This document shows positions 56,319-64,000 of a stretch of 64,000 nucleotides of DNA, in pieces. Each line of letters starts with the position of its first letter. Position 1 is the stretch's first letter. This DNA is from Halanaeroarchaeum sp. HSR-CO (lineage in GTDB: Archaea > Halobacteriota > Halobacteria > Halobacteriales > Halobacteriaceae): contig NZ_CP087724.1 of the NCBI RefSeq assembly GCF_024972755.1, positions 2,688,701 through 2,752,700 on the forward strand. The letters are read 5' to 3'. The position numbers were made by a program, and so were the translations under genes. The notes below the pieces were generated by a model that worked only from the letters and a program-made list of their open reading frames with translations, made no database searches and was not told the origin of the DNA.

Positions 56319-58130
56319 ATGGGTCGAAGCGTGGGCACGGCGGATCGCTCGGAAGTGACAGCCCGTCTTCGCGAGGGGGTAGCCCGTGCGGCCCTCCCGC
56401 TCGGCGCGCTCGTCACGGCGGCAGTGTTGGTGGTCGTCTTCTACTACCCCGTCGGGACGGTCCTGGTGCGGGCCGTCGTCACCGACGGACAGGTCACCGG
56501 GGCCCCGATCTGGGAGGTGTTCGCCTCGCCGTTCTACTTCGGCGCCGCCCACGGCCTCTTCACCGACCCGTTCGGCGCCCCCGCCGGCGTCCGCGAGTGG
56601 ATACGAGCCGGGTTCCCCGCGGTGCGTTTCGGTCTCGTTGGTTTCACAATCTATCAGGCGTTCCTCTCGACGCTCGCGAGTCTCGCGCTGGGACTCCCCG
56701 GGGCGTACCTCCTCGCTCGGTTCGAGTTCCCGGGCCGCGAGACGGTTCGGGCGCTCACCATGCTACCCTTCGTGCTGCCATCGATCATGGTCGCCATCGG
56801 ATTCGTCGCGATGTTCGGCGACAACGGGACGCTCAACACCCTCTTCTCCGCGCTCGGCCTGCCGACCGTCTCGCTCATCTACACGCTGGAACTCATCGTC
56901 ATCGCGCACGCCTTCTACAACGCCCCGCTCGTCACCCGCCTCGTCGCGGCCTCCTGGGAGGGCGTCGACGACCGGATGGTCGAGACGGCCCGCAGTCTCG
57001 GCGCCTCTCGAACCCGAGCTTTCCTGGACGTCGTTGTACCCCAACTGCTTCCGGGGGCCCTCACCGGCGCGCTACTAACCTTCCTCTTCACGTTCATGTC
57101 CTTCCCCATCGTGCTCGCGCTCGGCGGCCTCGAACTGGCGACGGTCGAGGTCTGGCTGTACGCCCGCGTCCAGCAACTCGAACTCGGTCAGGCCGCGGGG
57201 CTGGCAGTCGTCGAGACCATCATCACCCTCGGGCTGACCTACGCCTACGTCCGCTACGAGTCCGGGGAATCGGGCCTGGCCCGTCTGGGGACCGCTCCGC
57301 ACAGAGAACCGCTCTTCGAATCGATCCGGGACCCGCGCCGGATCGGACTGTTCCTCTACGGCCTCGTCGTCATCGTCGTGTTCGTCGGTCCGATCCTGAG
57401 CATGATCGTCGAGAGCGTCACGGGCCCCTCGGGACTGACGCTCCGGTACTACTCCTTCCTCGTCCAGCGGCAGTTGGAGGGAGCGGCCTTCCAGGTGAAA
57501 CCCGTCTCGGCGGTCACGAACTCCATCGTGTTCGGCGTCGGAACGCTGGTCCTCGCCATGCCGATGGGCGTGCTCATCGCGGTCTTGAGCACCAGGGAGT
57601 TCGTCGGCAGCCGACTCACCGAGGCGGTGCTCATGGCGCCGCTGGCCATCAGCGGTATCGTCGTCGGGCTGGGCCTCCTCCAGGGCCTCGTCTTCGGGAC
57701 GGAGGTGTTCGGTCACCGACTCACGGCGACCGGTCCCGTCGCCATCGTCGCCGCCCACGCCGTCGCCGCCTACCCCTTCGTGACGAGGAACGTGGTCCCC
57801 TTGCTCCGGAGCGTCGACGATCGGCTCCTCGAATCGGCACGGAGCCTCGGCGCGTCCCGTTTCAGGGCCTTCGCTGACGTGGAGGTCCCGCTGGTCATCC
57901 CTGGGCTCCTGGCCGGGGCGGCCTTCGCGTTCGCGATCAGCGTCGGGGAGTTCGACTCGACGGTCATCCTCGCGGAGGGGAGTGCCAGTTACACTATGCC
58001 AGTCGCCGTCGAGCGGTATCTCGGGAACCGGACCCTCGGGCCGGCCACCGCAATGGGGACGGTCCTCCTCGCGGTCACCGCGATCAGTTTCGTCGTCATC
58101 GACCGCATGGGAGGTCGCTACGAACCATGA
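56319..58130 (+). CDS. ABC transporter fused permease (ThiP/FbpB-like)
   Basis: A 603-residue protein with two permease units in tandem, each with the EAA loop (first: RSLGASRTRAFLDVVVPQL, second: RSLGASRFRAFADVEVPLV) that contacts the ATPase. Twelve or so helices are present. The double-permease layout is typical of thiamine (ThiP) and ferric iron (FbpB/SfuB) importers. It overlaps the ATPase gene by 4 bp. No substrate-binding protein gene is next to it, so the ligand is undetermined. Confidence 0.88.
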   Translation: MGRSVGTADRSEVTARLREGVARAALPLGALVTAAVLVVVFYYPVGTVLVRAVVTDGQVTGAPIWEVFASPFYFGAAHGLFTDPFGAPAGVREWIRAGFPAVRFGLVGFTIYQAFLSTLASLALGLPGAYLLARFEFPGRETVRALTMLPFVLPSIMVAIGFVAMFGDNGTLNTLFSALGLPTVSLIYTLELIVIAHAFYNAPLVTRLVAASWEGVDDRMVETARSLGASRTRAFLDVVVPQLLPGALTGALLTFLFTFMSFPIVLALGGLELATVEVWLYARVQQLELGQAAGLAVVETIITLGLTYAYVRYESGESGLARLGTAPHREPLFESIRDPRRIGLFLYGLVVIVVFVGPILSMIVESVTGPSGLTLRYYSFLVQRQLEGAAFQVKPVSAVTNSIVFGVGTLVLAMPMGVLIAVLSTREFVGSRLTEAVLMAPLAISGIVVGLGLLQGLVFGTEVFGHRLTATGPVAIVAAHAVAAYPFVTRNVVPLLRSVDDRLLESARSLGASRFRAFADVEVPLVIPGLLAGAAFAFAISVGEFDSTVILAEGSASYTMPVAVERYLGNRTLGPATAMGTVLLAVTAISFVVIDRMGGRYEP

Positions 58131-59161
58131 CCGACATCCAGTTGACCGGCGTGGACAAGCGCTTCGACGACACCATCGCGCTGGAAGACGTCACACTCCA
58201 CGTTCGCGATGGGGAGTTCTTCACCCTCGTCGGTCCGTCGGGGTGTGGGAAGACGACGACCCTCCGCATCGTCGCGGGCCTCGAGGAACCAACCGGAGGG
58301 ACCGTCGCGTTCGGCGGGGAGGACGTCGCGGGTCGACCCACCGAGGACCGCGACGTCGGCATCGTCTTCCAGAGTTACGCGCTGTTCCCCCACATGACCG
58401 TCGCCGAGAACGTCGCCTACGGCCTCCGGTTCCGGGACCCCCCGGACGGGCAGGACGTCGAGGAACGGGTGGCCGACCTCCTCGACCTGGTCGACCTCGG
58501 GGGGATGGAAGAACGTGACCCGGGCGAACTCTCCGGCGGACAACAACAGCGGATCGCGCTCGCGCGCGCGCTCGCCCCCGGGCCCGACGTGCTCCTGCTC
58601 GACGAACCGATGAGTGCCCTCGATGCGCGACTCCGGGATCGGTTGCGCCGCCAGATCCGGGAGATCCAGCAGGCCCTCGACATTACGACCCTCTATGTCA
58701 CCCACGACCAGGCGGAGGCACTGGCCATCAGCGACCGGATCGCGGTCCTGAACGGAGGGCGAGTCGAGCAGGTCGGGACCCCGGAATCGGTGTATCGGGA
58801 GCCCGAGAGCCGATTCGTCGCCGAGTTCGTCGGTGACAACAACCTCTTCGACGTCGAGTCGGTGCACACCAGCAACGGTGAGCCGCGGGCGCTCGTCGAC
58901 GGGACCGCTATCGCGGCACCGGAGGGGGTACGATCCGGTGACGTCCTCAGCGTTCGCCCCGAAACGATGCAGTTCGGGGACGGGGAGACGACACTTCCGG
59001 TGACGGTCGAGACGGTCGAATTCCTGGGAGACGCCTACAAATCGTACTGCCGCTGGGAGGGGCGGCCCCTCGTCGTGAAGACGAACGGCCCGCCATCGGG
59101 AGCGGAGACGACCGTTGGCTTCGATGTCGCGGACGTCCACCTGGTCCGAGAAGAACGGTGA
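58127..59161 (+). CDS. ABC transporter ATPase (PotA/FbpC-like)
   Basis: A 344-residue ATPase. Walker A is GPSGCGKTT, the Q-loop FQSYALFPHMTV, signature LSGGQQQRIALARAL, and Walker B VLLLDEPMSALD. A C-terminal TOBE domain (about residues 280-344) is present, as in iron, polyamine and thiamine importers. It energises the permease upstream, with which it is translationally coupled. Confidence 0.92.
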   Translation: MTDIQLTGVDKRFDDTIALEDVTLHVRDGEFFTLVGPSGCGKTTTLRIVAGLEEPTGGTVAFGGEDVAGRPTEDRDVGIVFQSYALFPHMTVAENVAYGLRFRDPPDGQDVEERVADLLDLVDLGGMEERDPGELSGGQQQRIALARALAPGPDVLLLDEPMSALDARLRDRLRRQIREIQQALDITTLYVTHDQAEALAISDRIAVLNGGRVEQVGTPESVYREPESRFVAEFVGDNNLFDVESVHTSNGEPRALVDGTAIAAPEGVRSGDVLSVRPETMQFGDGETTLPVTVETVEFLGDAYKSYCRWEGRPLVVKTNGPPSGAETTVGFDVADVHLVREER

Positions 59162-59188
59162 ACACGCCGCTTACCAGGGCCATGATCC

Positions 59189-59866
59189 TCACGGGGCGAC
59201 GCCGACGGTCAGAAGGGTTCCGAGGGTGCGGTACCGCTTTACCATCTCCTCGCGAGAATCGAAGTCGTCGGTGGGGAACTCCGCTGCCGGCGGAATCTCG
59301 ACCTCGCGGTCGGGGACGTTGTCCTGCTCGGCCACGTAGAATCCGGCCTCCCCGAACGCCTCGCGGTACTGCTCGCGATTCCACAGGGTCATCTCGATGT
59401 CGATGCCGTCCTGCCACTCGTGGGAGTGGACGTTCTCCTCGAAGTAGTTGACCGCACAGTAGAACGTCCCGCCGGGCCGCAGGACGCGTCGGAGTTCCTC
59501 GAGGGCCGCGATGGGGTCGTTCGCGTAGTAGAACGCCTCCATCGAGAACACGTGATCGATGCTGTTCGAGTCGAAGGGGAGGTGATGGAAGTCGCCGACC
59601 AGATAGTCCACGGAATCGACCTCGGTGTACGATCGGGCGTTCTGTGTCATCTCCGGAGAGCCATCGAGTCCGTACCCGCGATCGATACCGCGGTCGGCCA
59701 GGGCGCGCAGGGCGTACCCGCTGCCGGTCCCCAGGTCCAGGACGACGTCTCCCGACTCGACCGGCATCCGCGCGAGAACGTGTTTCGCCGTGTGCCAGTG
59801 TCGCTTTTCCATCCCCCGGTCCTTGCCGCGTGCTGCCCACTCGTCGAACTCCTCGCGGACGCTCAT
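59189..59866 (-). CDS. SAM-dependent methyltransferase
   Basis: Class I methyltransferase of 225 residues. Motif I is VLDLGTGSGYALRAL, the acidic motif II end is YGLDGSPEM, and the segment MEAFYYANDPIAALEELRRVLRPGG is typical of the UbiE/Methyltransf_11 group. The substrate cannot be told. It converges on the ABC ATPase gene with a 27-bp gap. Confidence 0.88.
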   Translation of the reverse strand: MSVREEFDEWAARGKDRGMEKRHWHTAKHVLARMPVESGDVVLDLGTGSGYALRALADRGIDRGYGLDGSPEMTQNARSYTEVDSVDYLVGDFHHLPFDSNSIDHVFSMEAFYYANDPIAALEELRRVLRPGGTFYCAVNYFEENVHSHEWQDGIDIEMTLWNREQYREAFGEAGFYVAEQDNVPDREVEIPPAAEFPTDDFDSREEMVKRYRTLGTLLTVGVAP

Positions 59867-59910
59867 GGATTCGAGGACGGGGGCGACGGTGAAAACGACA
59901 CCGAACGGGG

Positions 59911-60444
59911 TTACTCCTCGTCGTCGAGGAGGAATTCGAGGTCGTCGTCCTCCTCCCCGCCATCCGACGGCATCGCGTGGTCGGTCGGCCGCCTGTCGAC
60001 GTAGTCGACGTTCGTCCGGTCGGACCCGGTCCCCGACGCAAACGCGTCGAGGACGCCGCCGACGAGGGCGCCGAGGAGTACCGCCACACCTCCCCCGTAG
60101 AGGCCGATACTGACCGGATTCGCGAGTGGGGTCGTCGACGTGACGGCCACGGCGATACCGCCGATGGTCAGCGTCCCACCGACGACGGCGAACCGCTGGA
60201 ACCGGTAATCGGCGTCAACCGTCGCGAGCACTGCGACGAAGATTACTATCGGTAGCGCCGCTGCACCGGCTGCTGCCACCTCGATGGCCATCCCCGCGCT
60301 GAAGCCTGCATCACTGAGGGCCTCGCCCCCCATCTTGGCGGCACCGCTGGCGAGGACGATGACGCCCGCCACGAGCGTTCCGAGGGCGACGCCAAGTCGA
60401 GCCCGTCGGCGCCATCCGGATCGAGTGCCGATGCCGTCGGTCAT
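59911..60444 (-). CDS. Four-helix membrane protein of unknown function
   Basis: A 177-residue protein with about four hydrophobic segments and an acidic C-terminal tail (GGEEDDDLEFLLDDEE). ATG 60444 begins a short basic N-terminus before helix 1. I recognise no motif. It lies 44 bp before the methyltransferase gene in the same direction and may form a unit with it. Confidence 0.65.
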   Translation of the reverse strand: MTDGIGTRSGWRRRARLGVALGTLVAGVIVLASGAAKMGGEALSDAGFSAGMAIEVAAAGAAALPIVIFVAVLATVDADYRFQRFAVVGGTLTIGGIAVAVTSTTPLANPVSIGLYGGGVAVLLGALVGGVLDAFASGTGSDRTNVDYVDRRPTDHAMPSDGGEEDDDLEFLLDDEE

Positions 60445-60542
60445 TCGAGTAGACGTGGTCGGGGCGGTACTAAATAGTCGGGGGCGACGTCCGACGCACG
60501 TCTGACGCGATTTTATGTGTGCGCTCCACCCACGCACACCCG

Positions 60543-60812
60543 ATGGGCACGAAGGTTCGTCTCTCGGTCCGAACCGGCGTCGTCGGCGCCTGGACGGCGA
60601 TGGTCGGATTCGTCCTCGTGGTTGTGGCCGAGCGACTGGTCTCCCTGGTCGACGACGCGGCCGCCGTACCGCCGCTGACGACCGCCGGCGTACCGATCGC
60701 CAGTGCGGTCACCGCGGTGCTCGTCGGACTCTACAATGGTGGTTCGACGTCGGTCTTCGTCGGACTCCTGTTGCTGTTCGTCGGGTGGTACCAGGTGCTG
60801 GCGATGACGTGA
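60543..60812 (+). CDS. Small three-helix membrane protein
   Basis: An 89-residue hydrophobic protein with helices near residues 12-32, 45-63 and 70-88. A TTTTATG element (60511-60517) lies about 26-32 nt upstream of ATG 60543, supporting a leaderless start and ruling out the longer frame. Function is unknown. Confidence 0.6.
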   Translation: MGTKVRLSVRTGVVGAWTAMVGFVLVVVAERLVSLVDDAAAVPPLTTAGVPIASAVTAVLVGLYNGGSTSVFVGLLLLFVGWYQVLAMT

Positions 60813-60859
60813 CCACGTCGGGCAGGACGTTTATCCCTGCGCGGTCGGTTATCGGCGGT

Positions 60860-61438
60860 ATGGACTATCGCCTCGACATCGACCACGCGCCATCCTCGGT
60901 CCCGGGAGGGACCGCTATCCTCCTCCTCCATCCGAGTACGGGCGGCACGGATCCCATCGACACGGGGTTCCTCCGCACCGACACCGACCGCTTTCTCGTC
61001 GTGAGTACCAGAACGACCGCTCGAGAGGTCCAACAGAAACTCGAGCACTACGAGGTCGACGAGTCGAAGGCCGACATCCTCGATACGCTCAGCGTCGACC
61101 GTGGCTACTCGCGTCGCGGTGGCGAGAACCTCCACTACGTGACTGCCCCCGACGACGTCGACGGCATCGTCTCGGTCGTCGAGCGCTTCCTGCAGGATCA
61201 CGCTGGGAAACGCCGGATCAGCTTCGATTCCATCTCGGAACTCGCCTACTACGCCGGCGACGAGCAGGCGGCTGACACGTTCGAACGATGTGTCGCCCTG
61301 CTCGACGAATACGACGCTATCGGGCTGTTTCACGTCTCCCCAGAGGTCCACGACCCCGATACGCTCGACCGCCTTCGGCGGATCGGCGATGGCGTCATCG
61401 AGGTCAGCGACGACGGTACCACGCGCGCAGTCTTCTGA
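60860..61438 (+). CDS. KaiC/RecA-like protein with a degenerate P-loop
   Basis: A 192-residue soluble protein. The stretch GGTAILLLHPSTGGTD occupies the place of a Walker A strand-loop, but the GxxxxGKT motif is lost, as in the haloarchaeal family of inactive KaiC-like proteins. The order of strands (RFLVVSTRTTAREV, DGIGIVSVVERFL-like region, DAIGLFHVSPEVHD) fits a RecA core. It may act in signalling by binding rather than hydrolysing nucleotide. This is a fold guess. It lies directly before the 22-bp tandem repeat. Confidence 0.6.
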   Translation: MDYRLDIDHAPSSVPGGTAILLLHPSTGGTDPIDTGFLRTDTDRFLVVSTRTTAREVQQKLEHYEVDESKADILDTLSVDRGYSRRGGENLHYVTAPDDVDGIVSVVERFLQDHAGKRRISFDSISELAYYAGDEQAADTFERCVALLDEYDAIGLFHVSPEVHDPDTLDRLRRIGDGVIEVSDDGTTRAVF

Positions 61439-61481
61439 TCCCGACCGTCTGGCCGAGCCGTGTTTCGATCGCTGGACGACT

Positions 61482-61635
61482 GCGTTCCCACCGGACTTCG
61501 ATTGCGTTCCCACCGGACTTCGATTGCGTTCCCACCGGACTTCGATTGCGTTGCCCCTAGGTTTCGACTGTGTTCCCACTGGGTTTCGATTTCGTTGTCA
61601 CCGAGTGTCGAGGGCGTAGCCACTGAGCGTCGGCG
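61482..61635. repeat. 22-bp tandem repeat array (about 7 units)
   Basis: The unit GCGTTCCCACCGGACTTCGA TT (22 bp) starts at 61482, 61504 and 61526 with no mismatch. Degenerate units follow at 61548, 61570, 61592 and 61614 in the same phase. There are no spacers, so it is not a CRISPR array. It fills the gap after the KaiC-like gene. Confidence 0.9.
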
Positions 61636-61672
61636 ACGTTTCGACGGATCGGTCCGGAGGGGCGGACCCCAG

Positions 61673-61762
61673 TCAGGCGACCGCCATGTTGACCATGATT
61701 GCCAGGACGAGGACGACGGCCACAACGATCGTCGCGACGACGACCTTGGTTGGCGTGCTCAT
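61673..61762 (-). CDS. 29-residue single-helix membrane peptide
   Basis: The frame starts MSTPTKVVVATIVVAVVLVL and ends MVNMAVA, a single helix with a short polar N-terminus. A TTTAAG element at about 61787-61792 (minus) lies 25-30 nt upstream of ATG 61762, the expected leaderless promoter spacing, which makes a real gene more likely. Function is unknown. Confidence 0.5.
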   Translation of the reverse strand: MSTPTKVVVATIVVAVVLVLAIMVNMAVA

Positions 61763-61866
61763 ATCCCGACTCTCGAACGCGAAACCACTTAAACCCGAAC
61801 AGTCCGTCGCCGGCGGAGGTCGAGACGACGCTCTGAGAAAGCGCGGTGGTTCGGGGCGAAAGCCGG

Positions 61867-62577
61867 TCAGTCCTCGTCCTCGTCGCGCCAGGAGTCGGGG
61901 ACCTGGATGACGTACCGACCGTCCTCCTGGAGCGCGATAATGTGCTCCTCGCGGTCGTAGAGCTCCATGAGGTTCAACTCGTACTGCCCGGGGGCGACGA
62001 TGCGGATACTCTCGAACTGCTCGTTGAGTTCCCGACGGAGGTCGTCAAGTTCGGGGCGGTCGACCGAATCGGTCGAGTCGGGTTCTTTGACGACGCGGCC
62101 CTCGCCCGGCGGTGTCGAACTGGTCGGCTCCGTCTCGGTAGGAAGTTCCGAACGGTCGACCATCTCGCCGCGCGCCGATGCCTGCGCCGAGTTCTCGTCG
62201 TCCGCGGACGACGGAAGCGGTTCCGCGTCGTCCTGTATGGATTCGTCGGGTTTCGGGGCGCTCTCGTCGGTTCGACCCGAAGACGTGGTGTCGGTCCCCC
62301 CTCCGGTCCCGGTTCTTTCATCGGGCTGAGAGCCGTGCCGGGAGACGTAATCGCGGACGGTCGTCGCGGCCCGACCCACGGCCTCGGTCATGCCACTGGT
62401 GTCCTCGTCTCGGCTCGGCGGTTTCTCATCGGGCGGGGGGCTCGCCCCTGTCCCGTCGTCGAGGACGTCGCTCGGGAGGTACTGGAACTTGTTCCCCCCA
62501 CACTGTGGACACCCGGAGAGCATTTCCTTGGATCCGTCGGCGAAGGTCTGTCCACAGGTGGTACACTGGTGGGGCAT
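61867..62577 (-). CDS. oapC: Zinc-ribbon protein OapC-like
   Basis: A 236-residue acidic protein. The N-terminal zinc ribbon has CTTC and CPQC. A long low-complexity Ser/Thr/Asp/Pro linker (about residues 40-165) leads to a conserved C-terminal domain (ESIRIVAPGQYELNLMELYDREEHIIAL). In haloarchaea oapC follows oapA and oapB beside the main replication origin (origin-associated proteins). All three are here in that order with 3-4 bp gaps. The molecular role is not known. Confidence 0.82.
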   Translation of the reverse strand: MPHQCTTCGQTFADGSKEMLSGCPQCGGNKFQYLPSDVLDDGTGASPPPDEKPPSRDEDTSGMTEAVGRAATTVRDYVSRHGSQPDERTGTGGGTDTTSSGRTDESAPKPDESIQDDAEPLPSSADDENSAQASARGEMVDRSELPTETEPTSSTPPGEGRVVKEPDSTDSVDRPELDDLRRELNEQFESIRIVAPGQYELNLMELYDREEHIIALQEDGRYVIQVPDSWRDEDED

Positions 62578-62580
62578 CGG

Positions 62581-62964
62581 TTATCGCTGGGAGATGAGCG
62601 CCCTGATGAGCGTCTCGTCCCGCTGGAGGGAGTGGATCTGGTTCGCCGGCCCGATCACCGTCAGTTTGGCGGAAGAGTCGTTGCCCATGAGTCTGCTCAG
62701 GAAGCCGCCGTTCGTGGCGGCAGATCGCGGGAAGCTCTCGATCTCGATGCCCGAGAAGTCGTCGGGATTGATCTCGGTCATGGTGACCTCGATGAGTTTG
62801 GACTCCTCGTCGGGCGTGAGTCCCTCCTCCAGGATCACGATATTCCCCTTCCGGACGTCGTCGAGGATCATCCGGATCTTCTCCATCGAGGTCTTGTTTC
62901 GCATCCGTTCGCCACTGATGAGGTCGATTTCGACGCCGTCTCCGGGGTGTTCTATTTCCGGCAT
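62581..62964 (-). CDS. oapB: Origin-associated protein OapB-like (DUF2073)
   Basis: A 127-residue small protein (DUF2073 family) whose core is IDLISGERMRNKTSMEKIRMILD. It lies between the Era-like GTPase and the zinc-ribbon protein. In Archaea DUF2073 genes are regularly next to such GTPases. Function is unresolved. Gaps of 3-4 bp on both sides mark one operon. Confidence 0.85.
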   Translation of the reverse strand: MPEIEHPGDGVEIDLISGERMRNKTSMEKIRMILDDVRKGNIVILEEGLTPDEESKLIEVTMTEINPDDFSGIEIESFPRSAATNGGFLSRLMGNDSSAKLTVIGPANQIHSLQRDETLIRALISQR

Positions 62965-62968
62965 CTGA

Positions 62969-63613
62969 TCACCCGAAGTACTCCGCGATCTTGTCGTAGA
63001 CTTCGTCCATGTTGTCTCCCTCGAGTGCCGACAACGGGACCGTCTCGTGTTGCGGGAAGGCGTTGTCGATGCGCTGGACGTTCGAATCCTCCAGGTCGAT
63101 CTTGTTCGCGAAAATCAACACCGGGAGGTCACGACTCTCGATGATCCCGATGAGCATCGTGTTGACCTGCGTGAACGGGTCGGTCGCCGAATCGAGGACG
63201 TAGATGACACCGTCGACGTCCTCGCGAAGCCAGTGCATGGCCTCGGCGACGCCCTCGGTCGCCTCTCGAGAACGGCGAACCGCCTCGTCTTTTTCCATGT
63301 CGTGCTCGAGGAACTCCGTGTAGTCGACCTTGGTCGTCACGCCGGGCGTGTCGACGATGTCGATGGAAACCGACTTCCCGTTGCGCTTGATCTCGACGTT
63401 CTCCTTCCTGCGCGCACGACGAGTCTCGTGGGGAATCTGGCTCTCCGGACCGACGGCGTCACCGGTCCAGTCCCGGGCGATGCGATTCGCCAACGTCGTT
63501 TTACCGGCGTTAGGCGGTCCATAAATCCCGATCCGTCGTGGCTCCGAGTCGCCGGAGAAGAGACTCTCCGTGACTCGTGAGACGCTTTTTCTCAGGCTTC
63601 CGAGCAGTCCCAT
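62969..63613 (-). CDS. oapA: Era/Obg-like GTP-binding protein OapA
   Basis: A 214-residue GTPase. G1 is GPPNAGKTT, G3 VDTPGV, and G4 ANKID. It heads the oapABC operon, which in haloarchaea flanks orc1/cdc6 at the main origin. A role in replication or ribosome assembly has been suggested from location and family. ATG 63613 is right after the AT-rich leader of the putative origin. Confidence 0.9.
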   Translation of the reverse strand: MGLLGSLRKSVSRVTESLFSGDSEPRRIGIYGPPNAGKTTLANRIARDWTGDAVGPESQIPHETRRARRKENVEIKRNGKSVSIDIVDTPGVTTKVDYTEFLEHDMEKDEAVRRSREATEGVAEAMHWLREDVDGVIYVLDSATDPFTQVNTMLIGIIESRDLPVLIFANKIDLEDSNVQRIDNAFPQHETVPLSALEGDNMDEVYDKIAEYFG

Positions 63614-64000
63614 TATTACCCCTCGCTACGCACCCGCTACCATGTATGCTTGACGCAGCGGGATTGCAGTTGCAGAGTATCCTTACCGGAGGGCCTTAAA
63701 CTTACGTCAGACGCCGGTTTCTCATCTGGACCCAATCTCGCAGGAAGCTGGGAATGAGCTGGGATGGACGTGGACCCGAAGAGAACGAAAACAGATGTAA
63801 CGGGGACAAAGGGGGAAACGTTGCAGGAGCAGAAAGGAAAATGAGGGAGCGGAGAAGATGGGAGAATTGAGTTGGGTATGTAACTGGTTGGTAATCGGCC
63901 TTCGTCGGTTCAGCCAGCGTATTTTCCCTGGAGAAGGATGTCCCTACCACCGTGACAGGTAACCACTCGGCCGGTATTAGACTCACGTCTTCACCATCAG
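63614..64000. other. Putative replication-origin flank (non-coding)
   Basis: This 387-bp stretch up to the window edge has no credible gene. Its GC content looks lower than its surroundings and, from about 63740 to 63880, the plus strand is strongly purine-biased. It contains GGGGACAAAGGGGG (63802-63815), like the G-string end of haloarchaeal origin-recognition boxes, a direct repeat AGCTGGGA 11 bp apart (63746 and 63757), and a TTTTCCCTGGAGAA dyad-like site near 63920. Position next to oapABC predicts orc1/cdc6 just beyond the window. No single element proves an origin. Confidence 0.45.

Noticed and set aside
61482..61635. CRISPR array
   Set aside because: Units are contiguous with no unique spacers, and no cas genes are near.
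63702..63986. 94-codon minus-strand frame in the right-end non-coding region
   Set aside because: The product is Ser/Pro/Leu-rich with few acidic residues, unlike haloarchaeal proteins. It is the complement of a purine-rich tract that explains the open frame.

Overview
The window reads as a single piece of haloarchaeal (class Halobacteria) chromosome. The DNA is GC-rich. Almost every protein is Asp/Glu-rich and Lys-poor. Many genes carry a TATA-like box about 25-30 nt before the start codon with little or no leader. Marker families are haloarchaeal: RdfA/Sph, OapABC, HTH-10 regulators and LysW-dependent arginine synthesis. I see no rRNA, tRNA, CRISPR array, transposase or integrase. The genus cannot be fixed from sequence alone.

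Region 1 (about 0.5-23 kb) is the unusual part. It holds an anaerobic-type respiratory and cytochrome c island: a NapH-like membrane Fe-S protein, an FAD protoporphyrinogen-oxidase-like protein, an HTH-10 regulator, the rdfA/sph cell-shape pair, a membrane-anchored octaheme cytochrome c of the hydroxylamine-oxidoreductase type, hemA, and a split System I cytochrome c maturation set (ccmE, a hidden 34-codon ccmD, ccmC, ccmF, ccmB, ccmA, thioredoxin-like proteins and CcdA). Embedded in it is a quinol-dehydrogenase module made of a tetraheme cytochrome c, a Tat-exported NrfC-like ferredoxin and an NrfD-like membrane protein. Read together, electrons would pass from quinol through NrfD and the Fe-S protein to the tetraheme and then the octaheme enzyme. 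A plausible acceptor is nitrite, hydroxylamine or another N/S oxide. The island also makes the machinery that attaches its hemes. The CcmE lacks the usual heme-binding C-terminal motif.

Region 2 (about 23-32.4 kb) is ordinary housekeeping: M29 aminopeptidase, threonine aldolase, a membrane-anchored winged-helix regulator, YfcE-type phosphoesterase, a CDF transporter, an XPD/DinG-like helicase, a dual-specificity phosphatase and a 2'-5' RNA ligase-like protein.

Region 3 (about 32.4-47.5 kb) is amino-acid biosynthesis: argG-argH, then a separately promoted lysW-lysX-argC-argB-argD-argE run, thrC, serA, serB, metX and a class V aminotransferase. Upstream of argG a leaderless 30-codon ORF has three consecutive Arg codons and a hairpin over its stop codon, resembling an attenuation leader. 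argF is absent from the usual end of the cluster.

Region 4 (about 47.6-64 kb) contains bacterial-type DNA repair genes (ligA, uvrC, uvrB), a heme-degrading monooxygenase-like protein, an AI-2E-family protein, an ABC importer without a binding protein, a methyltransferase, several small membrane proteins, a 22-bp tandem repeat, and finally oapC-oapB-oapA. In characterised haloarchaea oapABC flanks orc1/cdc6 and the main origin, so the purine-rich non-coding right end (63.6-64 kb) is probably the start of a replication origin.
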